Shown here piece after piece: positions 1 through 4,651 of a DNA stretch of 5,721 nt. The translations under genes were made by a program, and so were the position numbers. Source of the stretch: Candidatus Pacearchaeota archaeon (GTDB taxonomy: Archaea; Nanobdellota; Nanobdellia; Pacearchaeales; GW2011-AR1). The stretch lies in assembly GCA_002688165.1 (NCBI GenBank), contig NZCB01000026.1:9393-15113 (forward strand). Reading direction: 5' to 3'. The number at the start of each line of letters is the position of its first letter. The stretch's first letter is position 1. Below the pieces are notes generated by a model that saw only the letters and a program-made list of their open reading frames with translations, searched no databases and was not told where the DNA came from.

Positions 1-293
1 TTTCTTATTCCAAATAGCGAACCTGCTATTAGCGCTATGAATGTAATTGGTTCAACACTAGGTAGAGGTTGTAGTAATATTCTTCCTAGAACTGCAGTAG
101 TGATTAAAGTTAATATTATGAGTGCTTCTTCTAATTTTAGAATTGAAAGATGTTTTTGAACAGCATGTAGTGAAATTTTTTCATTAAATGAAGATTGTTG
201 ATTTTCTAATTGTATTTGATTTTTATTTGTTTTAGATTTTATAATTGGATCCTCTAAAATTATTCCGCTTTTTTTAATAGAAAATTTTCTCAT
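1..293 (-). CDS. Putative ECF-transporter S component-like membrane protein (partial, C-terminus off left edge)
   Basis: The minus-strand frame opens at an ATG (291-293) and is still open at the window edge, giving 97 N-terminal residues. Residues 1-52 are hydrophilic and Lys/Gln/Asn-rich. A hydrophobic segment follows (about 55-70), then the pattern R71-ILL-QPLPSVEPIT and a second hydrophobic stretch ending GSLFGIR. An Arg at the end of TM1, then PLP-x-V-x-P-(I/V)-T, then a helix ending in (L/F)G-x-R, is what I associate with substrate-binding S components of energy-coupling-factor vitamin transporters (ECF_trnsprt and relatives). The substrate cannot be told. The 50-residue polar N-terminus is unusual, since S components normally begin almost at TM1. 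The start is supported by a TATA box 26 bases upstream and by the absence of any other Met in the visible part. It could also be another small polytopic family, because most of the protein is missing. Confidence 0.6.
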   Translation of the reverse strand, partial: MRKFSIKKSGIILEDPIIKSKTNKNQIQLENQQSSFNEKISLHAVQKHLSILKLEEALIILTLITTAVLGRILLQPLPSVEPITFIALIAGSLFGIR

Positions 294-314
294 TTTTTTA
301 AATAGAAATGAGGA

Positions 315-323
315 GTATAAATA
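315..323 (-). promoter_or_regulatory. TATA box of the S component-like gene (leaderless)
   Basis: On the minus strand the sequence reads TATTTATAC, centred about 26 bases before the ATG at 293. This spacing puts the transcription start at or next to the start codon, typical of archaeal leaderless mRNAs. No Shine-Dalgarno sequence lies between; the minus strand there reads CTCCTC, the wrong sense. The gene may therefore be transcribed independently of the upstream S2P-like gene, whose stop lies at 336-338. Confidence 0.45.
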
Positions 324-335
324 GTTTATTGTTGT

Positions 336-1070
336 TTAGGGTATTAGAATGATGAAAGTTGAGATTGTATAGATTATTGCTAAGAAGAACCATAATACTG
401 TTGTCCCGAAAAATATTTTTGTTCCATCTAATTGTCCTAGGGGTAGAAGGTTCCAAATTCCATAGTATATAGAATATTTAGCAAGGTCTGCGCCAAATGA
501 TGGAAAGTAAGGTTTTAGTAATGTTCCTATTATTGCTAAGATTAATAATGCATACATGCCAGATGCAGCAGTGTATCCTAGGTCTTCTTCATTAATTAGT
601 TCTTTTCTTCTAGTTGGTCTCGGGCCATGTCTTTTTAAAATTCTTTTTTCTTCAATGTTTTTTGATTCAAATTGAAAGAATGTGAATGGTTTTAATTTCC
701 CTATTGTAAATATTGCTAGGAAAAATGGAGCTATTAATCCTAGAGGTAATGGTTTTTTGAAATAAGCTCTTTTAAACCAACCCCATTGAATTAGTTTCCA
801 ATCAGAATGTTCTATTTTAATTGCAAAATGTGGCGCAATAATTTTTTTTGTTGCAATGTTTGTTATGATTATAATCGAAAATACTAGGAGCGTTAGTGAA
901 ATTTTTATTGGATCATCATTTGGAATTAAGGGTACAAAACTTATGAAGCTTCCAATTACTATAAATATCGACATCCAGATTATTTCTTTTTTTGTGAATA
1001 CCCAAAATACAGGGTCTGCTACATCTATTTTGTGTTTTCTAAATGTTTTTTGTTGAAATTTTAGAACCAT
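336..1070 (-). CDS. S2P/M50-like membrane protein lacking the HExxH zinc motif
   Basis: This 244-residue polytopic protein has hydrophobic segments at about 29-48, 57-73, 108-124, 168-184, 197-212 and 222-243. N207-LLP-LGQLDG216 matches the conserved NxxPxxxLDG element of site-2 proteases (peptidase M50), whose Asp is the third zinc ligand. A segment resembling the region before it, around G149-P-R-P and L164-GYTAASGMYALLILA, recalls the LGxxAxAGPxxN stretch of these enzymes. Where HExxHK should stand, at the end of the second hydrophobic segment and before A79-x-x-F, the protein reads N71-IATK75. Both His and the Glu are therefore absent. I infer a catalytically dead homologue, perhaps a membrane scaffold or binding protein. 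The frame is intact and has a plausible promoter, so it does not look like a decaying gene. The ATG start has no Shine-Dalgarno but has a TATA box about 30 bases upstream. Confidence 0.65.
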   Translation of the reverse strand: MVLKFQQKTFRKHKIDVADPVFWVFTKKEIIWMSIFIVIGSFISFVPLIPNDDPIKISLTLLVFSIIIITNIATKKIIAPHFAIKIEHSDWKLIQWGWFKRAYFKKPLPLGLIAPFFLAIFTIGKLKPFTFFQFESKNIEEKRILKRHGPRPTRRKELINEEDLGYTAASGMYALLILAIIGTLLKPYFPSFGADLAKYSIYYGIWNLLPLGQLDGTKIFFGTTVLWFFLAIIYTISTFIILIP

Positions 1071-1095
1071 CTTTTTTTGATAAATAAGTATTTTT

Positions 1096-1105
1096 AATAT
1101 AAATT
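1096..1105 (-). promoter_or_regulatory. TATA box of the S2P-like gene
   Basis: The minus strand reads AATTTATATT, centred about 30 bases before the ATG at 1070. With a start of transcription 23-27 bases downstream, the transcript would carry almost no leader. This fits the lack of a Shine-Dalgarno sequence; the bases before ATG are simply A-rich. Confidence 0.45.
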
Positions 1106-1160
1106 TAATTAGTAAAAAATAGTTAATAAAGTTATTGTAGCGTTATATTGTTGTAATATG

Positions 1161-1175
1161 GAAAACTATTTAAAC
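1161..1175 (+). promoter_or_regulatory. BRE/TATA promoter of the PRC-barrel gene (leaderless)
   Basis: A purine-rich BRE-like GAAAA (1161-1165) is followed by TATTTAAA (1167-1174), centred about 25 bases before the ATG at 1196. No Shine-Dalgarno is present, so the transcript is probably leaderless. The 3' half of the TATA box forms part of a perfect 12-base palindrome (1171-1182). Confidence 0.5.
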
Positions 1176-1182
1176 ATGTTTA
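1171..1182. repeat. Perfect 12-bp palindrome overlapping the TATA box
   Basis: TAAACATGTTTA equals its own reverse complement. It covers the downstream half of the PRC-barrel TATA box and extends toward the expected transcription start. That position would suit an archaeal repressor operator, but short AT-rich palindromes also arise by chance. Confidence 0.35.
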
Positions 1183-1195
1183 GATTTGGATTTGC

Positions 1196-1531
1196 ATGTT
1201 GAAGATAAAAAAGTTGACTGACGTTATTGGCAAGAAAGTCTATACTGATACTGGAGATTATTTTGGAGAGGTTGAGGAGAGCAATTTGGTTGAAAATAAG
1301 GTGGAGAGTTGGAGAATTAAGGTTGTTAGTAGTATGGGTAGTTTTTTAGGCGGGGCTAGAGGAGTTATTATTCCCCATCAATTTGTTAGAGCTATAGGAG
1401 ATGTACTTATAATTAGTAGGGCTAGTTTGCCTTTAGATGAATCTAATGCTGAAGTTCAGGAGACCGTGGATTTATCTGAGGACGATGAAATGATTCATGA
1501 AGAGAGTCATGTTGAAGGGCCTGTGATGTAA
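1196..1531 (+). CDS. PRC-barrel domain protein with acidic C-terminal tail
   Basis: This is a 111-residue soluble protein. Residues 1-76 have the PRC-barrel layout: L7-x-x-V-I-G-K-x-V-Y (7-16), a D-x-G-x-Y/F-x-G-E-V-E turn (18-27), a strand around W39-RIKVV, then G56-VIIPHQFVRAIGDVLIIS74. The last element is the typical VP/IP-x-x-x-V-x-A-I-G-D-V-I-I-V strand pair. The tail from about 80 to 111 is rich in Glu and Asp and looks disordered. Archaeal stand-alone PRC-barrel proteins include the CdpB proteins, which work with SepF/FtsZ or ESCRT cell-division systems; others are unassigned adaptors. A cell-division role here is only a possibility, since no division gene is in view. The start is fixed by the leaderless promoter 25 bases upstream. 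It lies 61 bases before the first of three membrane-protein genes, which have their own TATA box. Confidence 0.8.
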   Translation: MLKIKKLTDVIGKKVYTDTGDYFGEVEESNLVENKVESWRIKVVSSMGSFLGGARGVIIPHQFVRAIGDVLIISRASLPLDESNAEVQETVDLSEDDEMIHEESHVEGPVM

Positions 1532-1540
1532 TTAGGTTCT

Positions 1541-1556
1541 AAAAAGATTTATAAAT
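1541..1556 (+). promoter_or_regulatory. BRE/TATA promoter of the first membrane-protein gene
   Basis: AAAAAG (1541-1546) precedes TTTATAAAT (1548-1556), one of the best BRE/TATA matches in the window. Its centre is about 41 bases before the ATG at 1593, which predicts a leader of roughly 14 bases starting near the purine-rich AAGAGAGGA (1577-1585). That element can serve as the ribosome binding site. It separates the membrane-protein triplet from the PRC-barrel gene. Confidence 0.6.
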
Positions 1557-1592
1557 AGTTGTTGATTAATTAGGTTAAGAGAGGAAATTTAT

Positions 1593-2081
1593 ATGCCAGA
1601 CCCGTTTTTAATTCATCCGTATTTTTTGGATTTTGTACTTCCATTTGTTTTAGTTTTTACATTGATTTTTGCAATATTGCAAAAGACTCAGATATTGGGA
1701 GATGATAAAAGGCAGATTGATGCTTTGATTGGAGGGGTTGCAGGTTTGATGCTAATCGCATTTCCTGCAGCGAGGAGCATTGTTGTTTTATTAATGCCTT
1801 TTTTGGCAGTTAGTGCAGTTTTACTTTTGGTATTTATGTTGTTATATGGTTTTATACTTGGGAAAAAAGAAGGGGATCCTGTTTTAGGTAAGGCCTGGCA
1901 AGTAACTTTTGGAGCAATTTTATTTGTAGCATTGGTAACTTTTTTTCTAATGATAACTGGTTATTGGGATATGGTTTATTATTTTTTCTTTGGAAGTAAT
2001 TCTAGTCAAGTTTGGGCAAATATAGTTTTGATAGTTGCTATTGCTGCAGCAGTTGGAGCAGTTCTTTGGGGCAGTAAATAG
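1593..2081 (+). CDS. Small polytopic membrane protein, KTQILGD family, copy 1 of 3
   Basis: This is a 162-residue protein of unrecognised function. Five membrane segments can be drawn: about 11-29, 42-58, 62-90 (long), 104-123 and 141-159. The TM1-TM2 loop holds K31-TQILGD37 followed by DKRQ, and TM1 is led by LPFVLVF. The same pattern stands at the matching position in the next two genes, so the three are paralogues. Lys and Arg sit in loop 1, loop 3 (GKKEGDPVLGK) and at the C-terminus. The aromatic loop GYWDMVYYFFFGSNSSQ lies between TM4 and TM5. By the positive-inside rule this gives N-out/C-in. No signal peptide, pilin-like class III leader or catalytic motif is visible. GAGG lies 8 bases before the ATG. 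The nearby secretion ATPase suggests, but does not prove, a role in a pilus-like machine. Confidence 0.7.
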   Translation: MPDPFLIHPYFLDFVLPFVLVFTLIFAILQKTQILGDDKRQIDALIGGVAGLMLIAFPAARSIVVLLMPFLAVSAVLLLVFMLLYGFILGKKEGDPVLGKAWQVTFGAILFVALVTFFLMITGYWDMVYYFFFGSNSSQVWANIVLIVAIAAAVGAVLWGSK

Positions 2082-2082
2082 A

Positions 2083-2092
2083 AATATATATA
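2083..2092 (+). promoter_or_regulatory. Possible internal TATA box before the second membrane-protein gene
   Basis: AATATATATA with the following TAAAG lies directly after the stop of copy 1, centred about 45 bases before the ATG at 2133. A leader of about 19 bases would contain the purine-rich GAAAGAGAG (2115-2123). The layout of TATA, short purine-rich leader and ATG repeats that of copy 1, as if the promoter was duplicated with the gene. Read-through from the upstream promoter is also likely. Confidence 0.4.
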
Positions 2093-2132
2093 AAGAGGAA
2101 TTCTTTTAGTAATTGAAAGAGAGTGTATTAAA

Positions 2133-2648
2133 ATGTCAATTTTGTTTTATCAAGTAGGAGGATTTTTTGGGTATTCAATTGGGGATGTATTGAATAGATG
2201 GGCAGACCTTGGTGTTTTTGCTTATGTGCTTCCTTTTTTAATGATTTTTGCATTGGTTTATGGAATTTTACTTAAAACTCAAATTTTGGGAGATAATAAA
2301 GGGGTTAATGCTACCATTGCTTTGGCTTTTGGATTGTTGGCTTTACAGTTTGATTATGTTAGTGGATTTTATGCAAGTATTTTTCCATATGCTGGTATGG
2401 GATTAGCTGTTTTGTTAATAGCTATGATTTTGTTAGGGTTAATGGGTGGAGGAGGGAGCGATAATAAGATTTGGTTAGGAATAGGGGTGGTGATATTCTT
2501 ATTTGTATTATTTGCGTCTTTAGGAGATACTTATTGGTTAGGTGGAGTCGGATATAATTTGGCCGGAGCAGGTCCCGCATTATTGGCTATTTTGTTGGTT
2601 TTAGGGATTTTAGGATTTATTATCTTTGGTGGAGGAAATAAATCATAA
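2133..2648 (+). CDS. Small polytopic membrane protein, KTQILGD family, copy 2 of 3
   Basis: This 171-residue protein carries a longer N-terminal extension (about 28 residues, with Gly, Asp and an NRWADLG segment) before TM1 (about 29-47). Y31-VLPFLMIFALVYGILLKTQILGDNK56 lines up with copy 1 almost residue for residue up to KTQILGD. TM2 (about 57-72), TM3 (about 84-106), TM4 (about 114-131) and TM5 (about 150-167) follow. A Gly-rich turn GGGGSDNK sits in the predicted inner loop 3, a Gly/aromatic outer loop between TM4 and TM5, and the C-terminus ends GGGNKS. The function is unknown. The stop codon is one base from the start of copy 3, so the two are probably translated together. Purine-rich GAAAGAGAG stands 9 bases before the ATG. 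Divergence from copy 1 outside the TM1 signature suggests an old duplication with separate roles rather than a recent copy. Confidence 0.7.
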   Translation: MSILFYQVGGFFGYSIGDVLNRWADLGVFAYVLPFLMIFALVYGILLKTQILGDNKGVNATIALAFGLLALQFDYVSGFYASIFPYAGMGLAVLLIAMILLGLMGGGGSDNKIWLGIGVVIFLFVLFASLGDTYWLGGVGYNLAGAGPALLAILLVLGILGFIIFGGGNKS

Positions 2649-2649
2649 T

Positions 2650-3156
2650 ATGGCCATAGATATTTCAGGTATATTCTTTTTTATGCCTGTGTTTAGTTTT
2701 CTTTTTGTATTTATGATTGTGTGGAGTATTTTAGTTAAAACTAAATTATTAGGTGATGCGCCTTTTGTTAATTTATTTATTAGTCTGATTATGGCAGTTA
2801 TTTTTATGAGTTTTTCTTCGTTAGATTTATATGTTAGAACGATTATTCCTTGGTTTATTGCATTATTTGTATGTGTATTTTTAGTATTGCTTTTAGGTGG
2901 GCTGGCGACGAAGGATGTTACTAAATTAATGACAAATAATTTTGGATGGGTTACTATTGTTTTATTATTGATAATTTTCTTAGTCTCAGCTATTAAGGTT
3001 TTTAATCCGGTATTTCATCCAGATTTAATTATTACTAGTGGCGAAGGAACTAGTTTGATCGAACAGATTAGGTATGGTGCAGATGGTACTATTTTTGGAA
3101 CAATTTTACTCATAATAATTGCCGGAGTAGTTAGTTGGGTTTTAGTTAAGAAGTAA
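2650..3156 (+). CDS. Small polytopic membrane protein, KTKLLGD family, copy 3 of 3
   Basis: With the ATG at 2650 this is a 168-residue protein. TTG or GTG codons at 2626 and 2629 would add 7-8 residues and overlap copy 2. I prefer the ATG because it begins one base after the copy-2 stop, and GGAGG (2631-2635) inside copy 2 can serve it, though 14 bases is a long spacing. M12-PVFSFLFVFMIVWSIL then K30-TKLLGD36 matches the signature of the other copies. Hydrophobic segments lie at about 8-28, 40-53, 61-84, 98-115 and 148-165. The predicted outer loop between TM4 and TM5 is longer than in the others (about 30 residues, with DLIITSGEGTSLIEQIRYGADGT). The C-terminus ends VLVKK. It is the most divergent of the three, and its function is unknown. 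Its stop lies 7 bases from the stop of the convergent gene. Confidence 0.7.
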   Translation: MAIDISGIFFFMPVFSFLFVFMIVWSILVKTKLLGDAPFVNLFISLIMAVIFMSFSSLDLYVRTIIPWFIALFVCVFLVLLLGGLATKDVTKLMTNNFGWVTIVLLLIIFLVSAIKVFNPVFHPDLIITSGEGTSLIEQIRYGADGTIFGTILLIIIAGVVSWVLVKK

Positions 3157-3159
3157 ATA

Positions 3160-3180
3160 AAATTTATCTTAGATAATTTT
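3160..3180. repeat. Inverted repeat across the convergent gene ends
   Basis: Around position 3170, nine of ten base pairs match (core TTATCT-T-AGATAA, 3164-3176). The repeat spans the intergenic gap and the last codons of the minus-strand gene. It is AT-rich with almost no loop, so it would be a weak RNA hairpin. It could mark a bidirectional transcript end or a binding site, or be chance. Confidence 0.3.
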
Positions 3181-4090
3181 CAAAAGAGTCTGCTTTTTTA
3201 GTATTAGTTTTTTTTGAAGTTTGATTATTTGTTGAAGGGTTTTGTGTTGTTGTTTTTTCTTGTACTGCTTTGGCATTGGTTGTTAATGGGTTAATTATTT
3301 TTGCAAATGAATTTTGAGTTGCTTTCATTTCATTAGATAGATTTTGTATATCTTCTCCATATTCGCCTATTTTTCTTATTATTGCCATTTTTAAGTCTTC
3401 TATAGTGTCTTCGATTTTGATTAATCTTTTATCTAATTCTTCTAATTTGTTATGAGATTCTTTTTTGAAATTTGTAAATTCTGTAACTTCTTTTTTGAAG
3501 TGTTTTGTTTTTTCATCTATTAGTTGTGAAGATATGTCATTAATTGTTTCAATGTCTGCTCCTCCACCTCCTCCGCCAGAATATTCTGGATAATCATAAT
3601 CTCCCTCTGGAGCATATTCTTGATATTGGGAAAAGTCTTGTGTTTGTGGTTGAAGTACTGCTGGTTGCATCATCTGTTGTTCAGAAGACATTTGCATTGC
3701 AGGTTGCCCCATTGCAGGTTGTTGCGCTGGCTGTTGCGCTGGGGGTTGTCCTTGTTGTTGCGCTGGCTGTTGTCCTAATGAGGGTTCCATTTGTGCTGTT
3801 GAAGGGGTTTGTTGTATTGAAGATTGCCCCATTGCAGGAGGTTGTTGTCCCGCAGCTGGTTGTTGAGACATTGAAGGTTGTTGCCCCATTGCTGAAGGAG
3901 GATTATTCATATTAGATCCAGGAGATTCTGGGAAGATATTTTGATTACTATTTATCTCAGATTTTATCTCTGATTGAGATAAGGCTTCATTAATTTCTTT
4001 TGGAGAAATTCCTTGCTGTTTCAAATTTTGTATAATTTGATTTGATTGCATTCCTTGTTGTTTCATGCTGTTTATTTGATCGAGCACCAT
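3164..4090 (-). CDS. Q/P-rich linker and coiled-coil protein, possible ArlC/D/E-like accessory factor
   Basis: This is a 308-residue protein with no membrane segment or signal peptide. Residues 1-45 form a helical repeat-like domain: I6-x-x-M-K-QQG then IIQNLKQQGISPKEINEAL, two short helix-G units of a kind I associate with archaeal proteins. Residues 50-160 are a low-complexity linker of Gln, Pro, Ala, Met and Gly. Acidic/Tyr YAPEGDYDYPEY (159-170) and six Gly (172-177) follow. Residues 178-265 are a long heptad-type coiled coil (DEKTKHFKKEV...LDKRLIKIEDTIEDLK...IGEYGEDIQNL). A K264-IINPLT segment closes it, then a Thr/Asn/Lys tail ending ENYLR. The coiled coil followed by an I-x-NP-like motif recalls archaellum accessory proteins FlaC/D/E (ArlCDE). 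That similarity is by eye and weak. It lies downstream of a second coiled-coil gene, 47 bases apart. The TATTAATA box 24 bases before the ATG suggests its own leaderless promoter. Confidence 0.7.
   Translation of the reverse strand: MVLDQINSMKQQGMQSNQIIQNLKQQGISPKEINEALSQSEIKSEINSNQNIFPESPGSNMNNPPSAMGQQPSMSQQPAAGQQPPAMGQSSIQQTPSTAQMEPSLGQQPAQQQGQPPAQQPAQQPAMGQPAMQMSSEQQMMQPAVLQPQTQDFSQYQEYAPEGDYDYPEYSGGGGGGADIETINDISSQLIDEKTKHFKKEVTEFTNFKKESHNKLEELDKRLIKIEDTIEDLKMAIIRKIGEYGEDIQNLSNEMKATQNSFAKIINPLTTNAKAVQEKTTTQNPSTNNQTSKKTNTKKADSFENYLR
3194..3215 (+). terminator. Possible oligo-T transcription end for the membrane-protein operon
   Basis: T6 (3194-3199) and T8 (3208-3215) on the plus strand follow the copy-3 stop by about 40-60 bases. 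Archaeal RNA polymerase can terminate at oligo-T tracts without a hairpin. The tracts also encode Lys/Asn codons of the convergent gene, so they may be only coding composition. Confidence 0.3.
3690..3900 (-). repeat. Low-complexity DNA encoding the Q/P/A/M/G linker
   Basis: Short units recur here. On the plus strand GCCCCATTGC appears three times (near 3707, 3826 and 3882) and TTGCGCTGG three times (near 3722, 3734 and 3758). They encode variants of GQ-PAM and AQQPAQQ. The stretch is richer in G and C than its AT-rich surroundings. Such tracts grow and shrink by slippage, so linker length may vary between strains. Confidence 0.6.
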
Positions 4091-4108
4091 TTTATGAGTA
4101 TTTAATTT

Positions 4109-4135
4109 TTATTAATAATTCTTCTTTATTAATAA
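4109..4135 (-). promoter_or_regulatory. Two TTATTAATAA boxes; the nearer one is a candidate TATA box of the 308-aa gene
   Basis: The self-complementary 10-mer TTATTAATAA occurs at 4109-4118 and 4126-4135, 17 bases apart, in the 47-base gap between the two coiled-coil genes. The first is centred about 24 bases before the ATG at 4090, right for leaderless initiation. No Shine-Dalgarno is present. The second copy could be a duplicated box or part of the upstream transcript's end. Confidence 0.35.
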
Positions 4136-4137
4136 AT

Positions 4138-4524
4138 CTATTTAGTTGTTCTCCCTTTTGATTTTTTCATTGCTTTTTGAATCATTGATTCTACTTCTTT
4201 TTTAGTTGTTAGTTCTAATGGTTGAAATATTTTATATTGACTTTCTAAAATTTCAATTTCGGATCTTCTTGCAAAATTTGGAATTTCATTAACGATTCTA
4301 TGTACTAATTGTTTTAGATTTCTAATTTCTAAGTTTACCTCATTAATATGGGTTTTTAGTTCGAAATCTTTTTTTTCTGATTCTTCCTTTGTAGATATTA
4401 AATTTTCTCCAATTAATAATGCGCGATCTCTGACAAGTCTTTGTTTCTCTTCGACCTCATTTAATCTGGTTCCAAATTCAGCTAATAATGCGTTTATTGG
4501 ATTTTGTACTTGTTCTTCAGCCAT
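4138..4524 (-). CDS. Small coiled-coil protein, possible ArlC/D/E-like accessory factor
   Basis: This 128-residue soluble protein is helical nearly throughout. Residues 1-20 include NPINALLAEFGTRLNEVEEK. A heptad-like charged coiled coil runs from about 17 to 80, with R31-x-R-ALLIGENLISTKEE in the middle. A distinct C-terminal part follows: F84-ARRSEIEILESQYKIFQPLELTTKKEVESMI. A coiled coil followed by (E/L)-x-x-Y-x-(I/L)-x-x-(N/Q)P-(L/M)-x-(F/L)-(T/V)T resembles what I know of archaellum accessory proteins (FlaC/D/E) and of unnamed archaeal coiled-coil families. The adjacent 308-aa protein has a comparable KIINPLTT after its own coiled coil. The tail is Lys/Arg-rich (KKSKGRTTK). It starts 127 bases from the divergent ATPase gene, which suggests the same system. 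GAGAAT directly before the ATG is a poor ribosome binding site. Function is not assigned. Confidence 0.65.
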   Translation of the reverse strand: MAEEQVQNPINALLAEFGTRLNEVEEKQRLVRDRALLIGENLISTKEESEKKDFELKTHINEVNLEIRNLKQLVHRIVNEIPNFARRSEIEILESQYKIFQPLELTTKKEVESMIQKAMKKSKGRTTK

Positions 4525-4557
4525 ATTCTCTTTTTTATGTGTAATTAAGGAATTCTT

Positions 4558-4567
4558 AGTTTAAAAT
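4558..4567 (-). promoter_or_regulatory. Candidate TATA box for the 128-aa coiled-coil gene
   Basis: The minus strand reads ATTTTAAACT, centred about 38 bases before the ATG at 4524. This gives a leader of about 12 bases, like the membrane-protein genes. The match is ordinary in such AT-rich DNA. Confidence 0.3.
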
Positions 4568-4590
4568 TGTTTTTGTTTTAGATATGATTT

Positions 4591-4599
4591 TTTATAAGT
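4591..4599 (+). promoter_or_regulatory. Candidate TATA box for the secretion ATPase gene
   Basis: TTTATAAGT is centred about 57 bases before the ATG at 4652. A start near 4621 would leave a leader of about 30 bases that includes the strong Shine-Dalgarno at 4642-4648. It shares the 127-base divergent spacer with the promoter of the coiled-coil gene, so the two may be co-regulated. Confidence 0.4.
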
Positions 4600-4641
4600 T
4601 AGTACAGATAATTTTAATAACTAATAGTTCTTTTTATCGAT

Positions 4642-4648
4642 GAGGTGA
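4642..4648 (+). promoter_or_regulatory. Strong Shine-Dalgarno of the ATPase gene
   Basis: GAGGTGA lies 3 bases before the ATG at 4652 and is complementary to the archaeal 16S rRNA tail. It is the clearest Shine-Dalgarno sequence in the window and fixes the start. An ATG at 4640 meets a stop two codons later. Confidence 0.7.
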
Positions 4649-4651
4649 AGA

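Noticed and set aside
294..335. Shine-Dalgarno for the S component-like gene (GAGGAG visible at 310-315)
   Set aside because: GAGGAG is on the plus strand; on the coding strand it reads CTCCTC, so it cannot bind the 16S tail.
856..1056. Plus-strand open frame of 66 codons
   Set aside because: It lies inside the minus-strand S2P-like gene, has no promoter or ribosome site, and its product has no coherent domain. It is an antisense shadow.
1593..3156. Pilin, holin or VirB2-like identity for the three membrane proteins
   Set aside because: No class III signal peptide, and five hydrophobic segments where pilins have one or two. Holins are usually shorter and not found as diverged triplets.
3690..3900. 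CRISPR-like or tandem intergenic repeat array
   Set aside because: The repeats are short, irregular and in frame within a coding sequence, giving a Q/P/A/M/G linker. There are no regular spacers.
3544..3915. Plus-strand open frame of 123 codons, Val/Leu-rich
   Set aside because: It is the antisense of the Gln/Pro/Ala-rich linker; repetitive codons read backwards give a long hydrophobic frame. No start signals support it.
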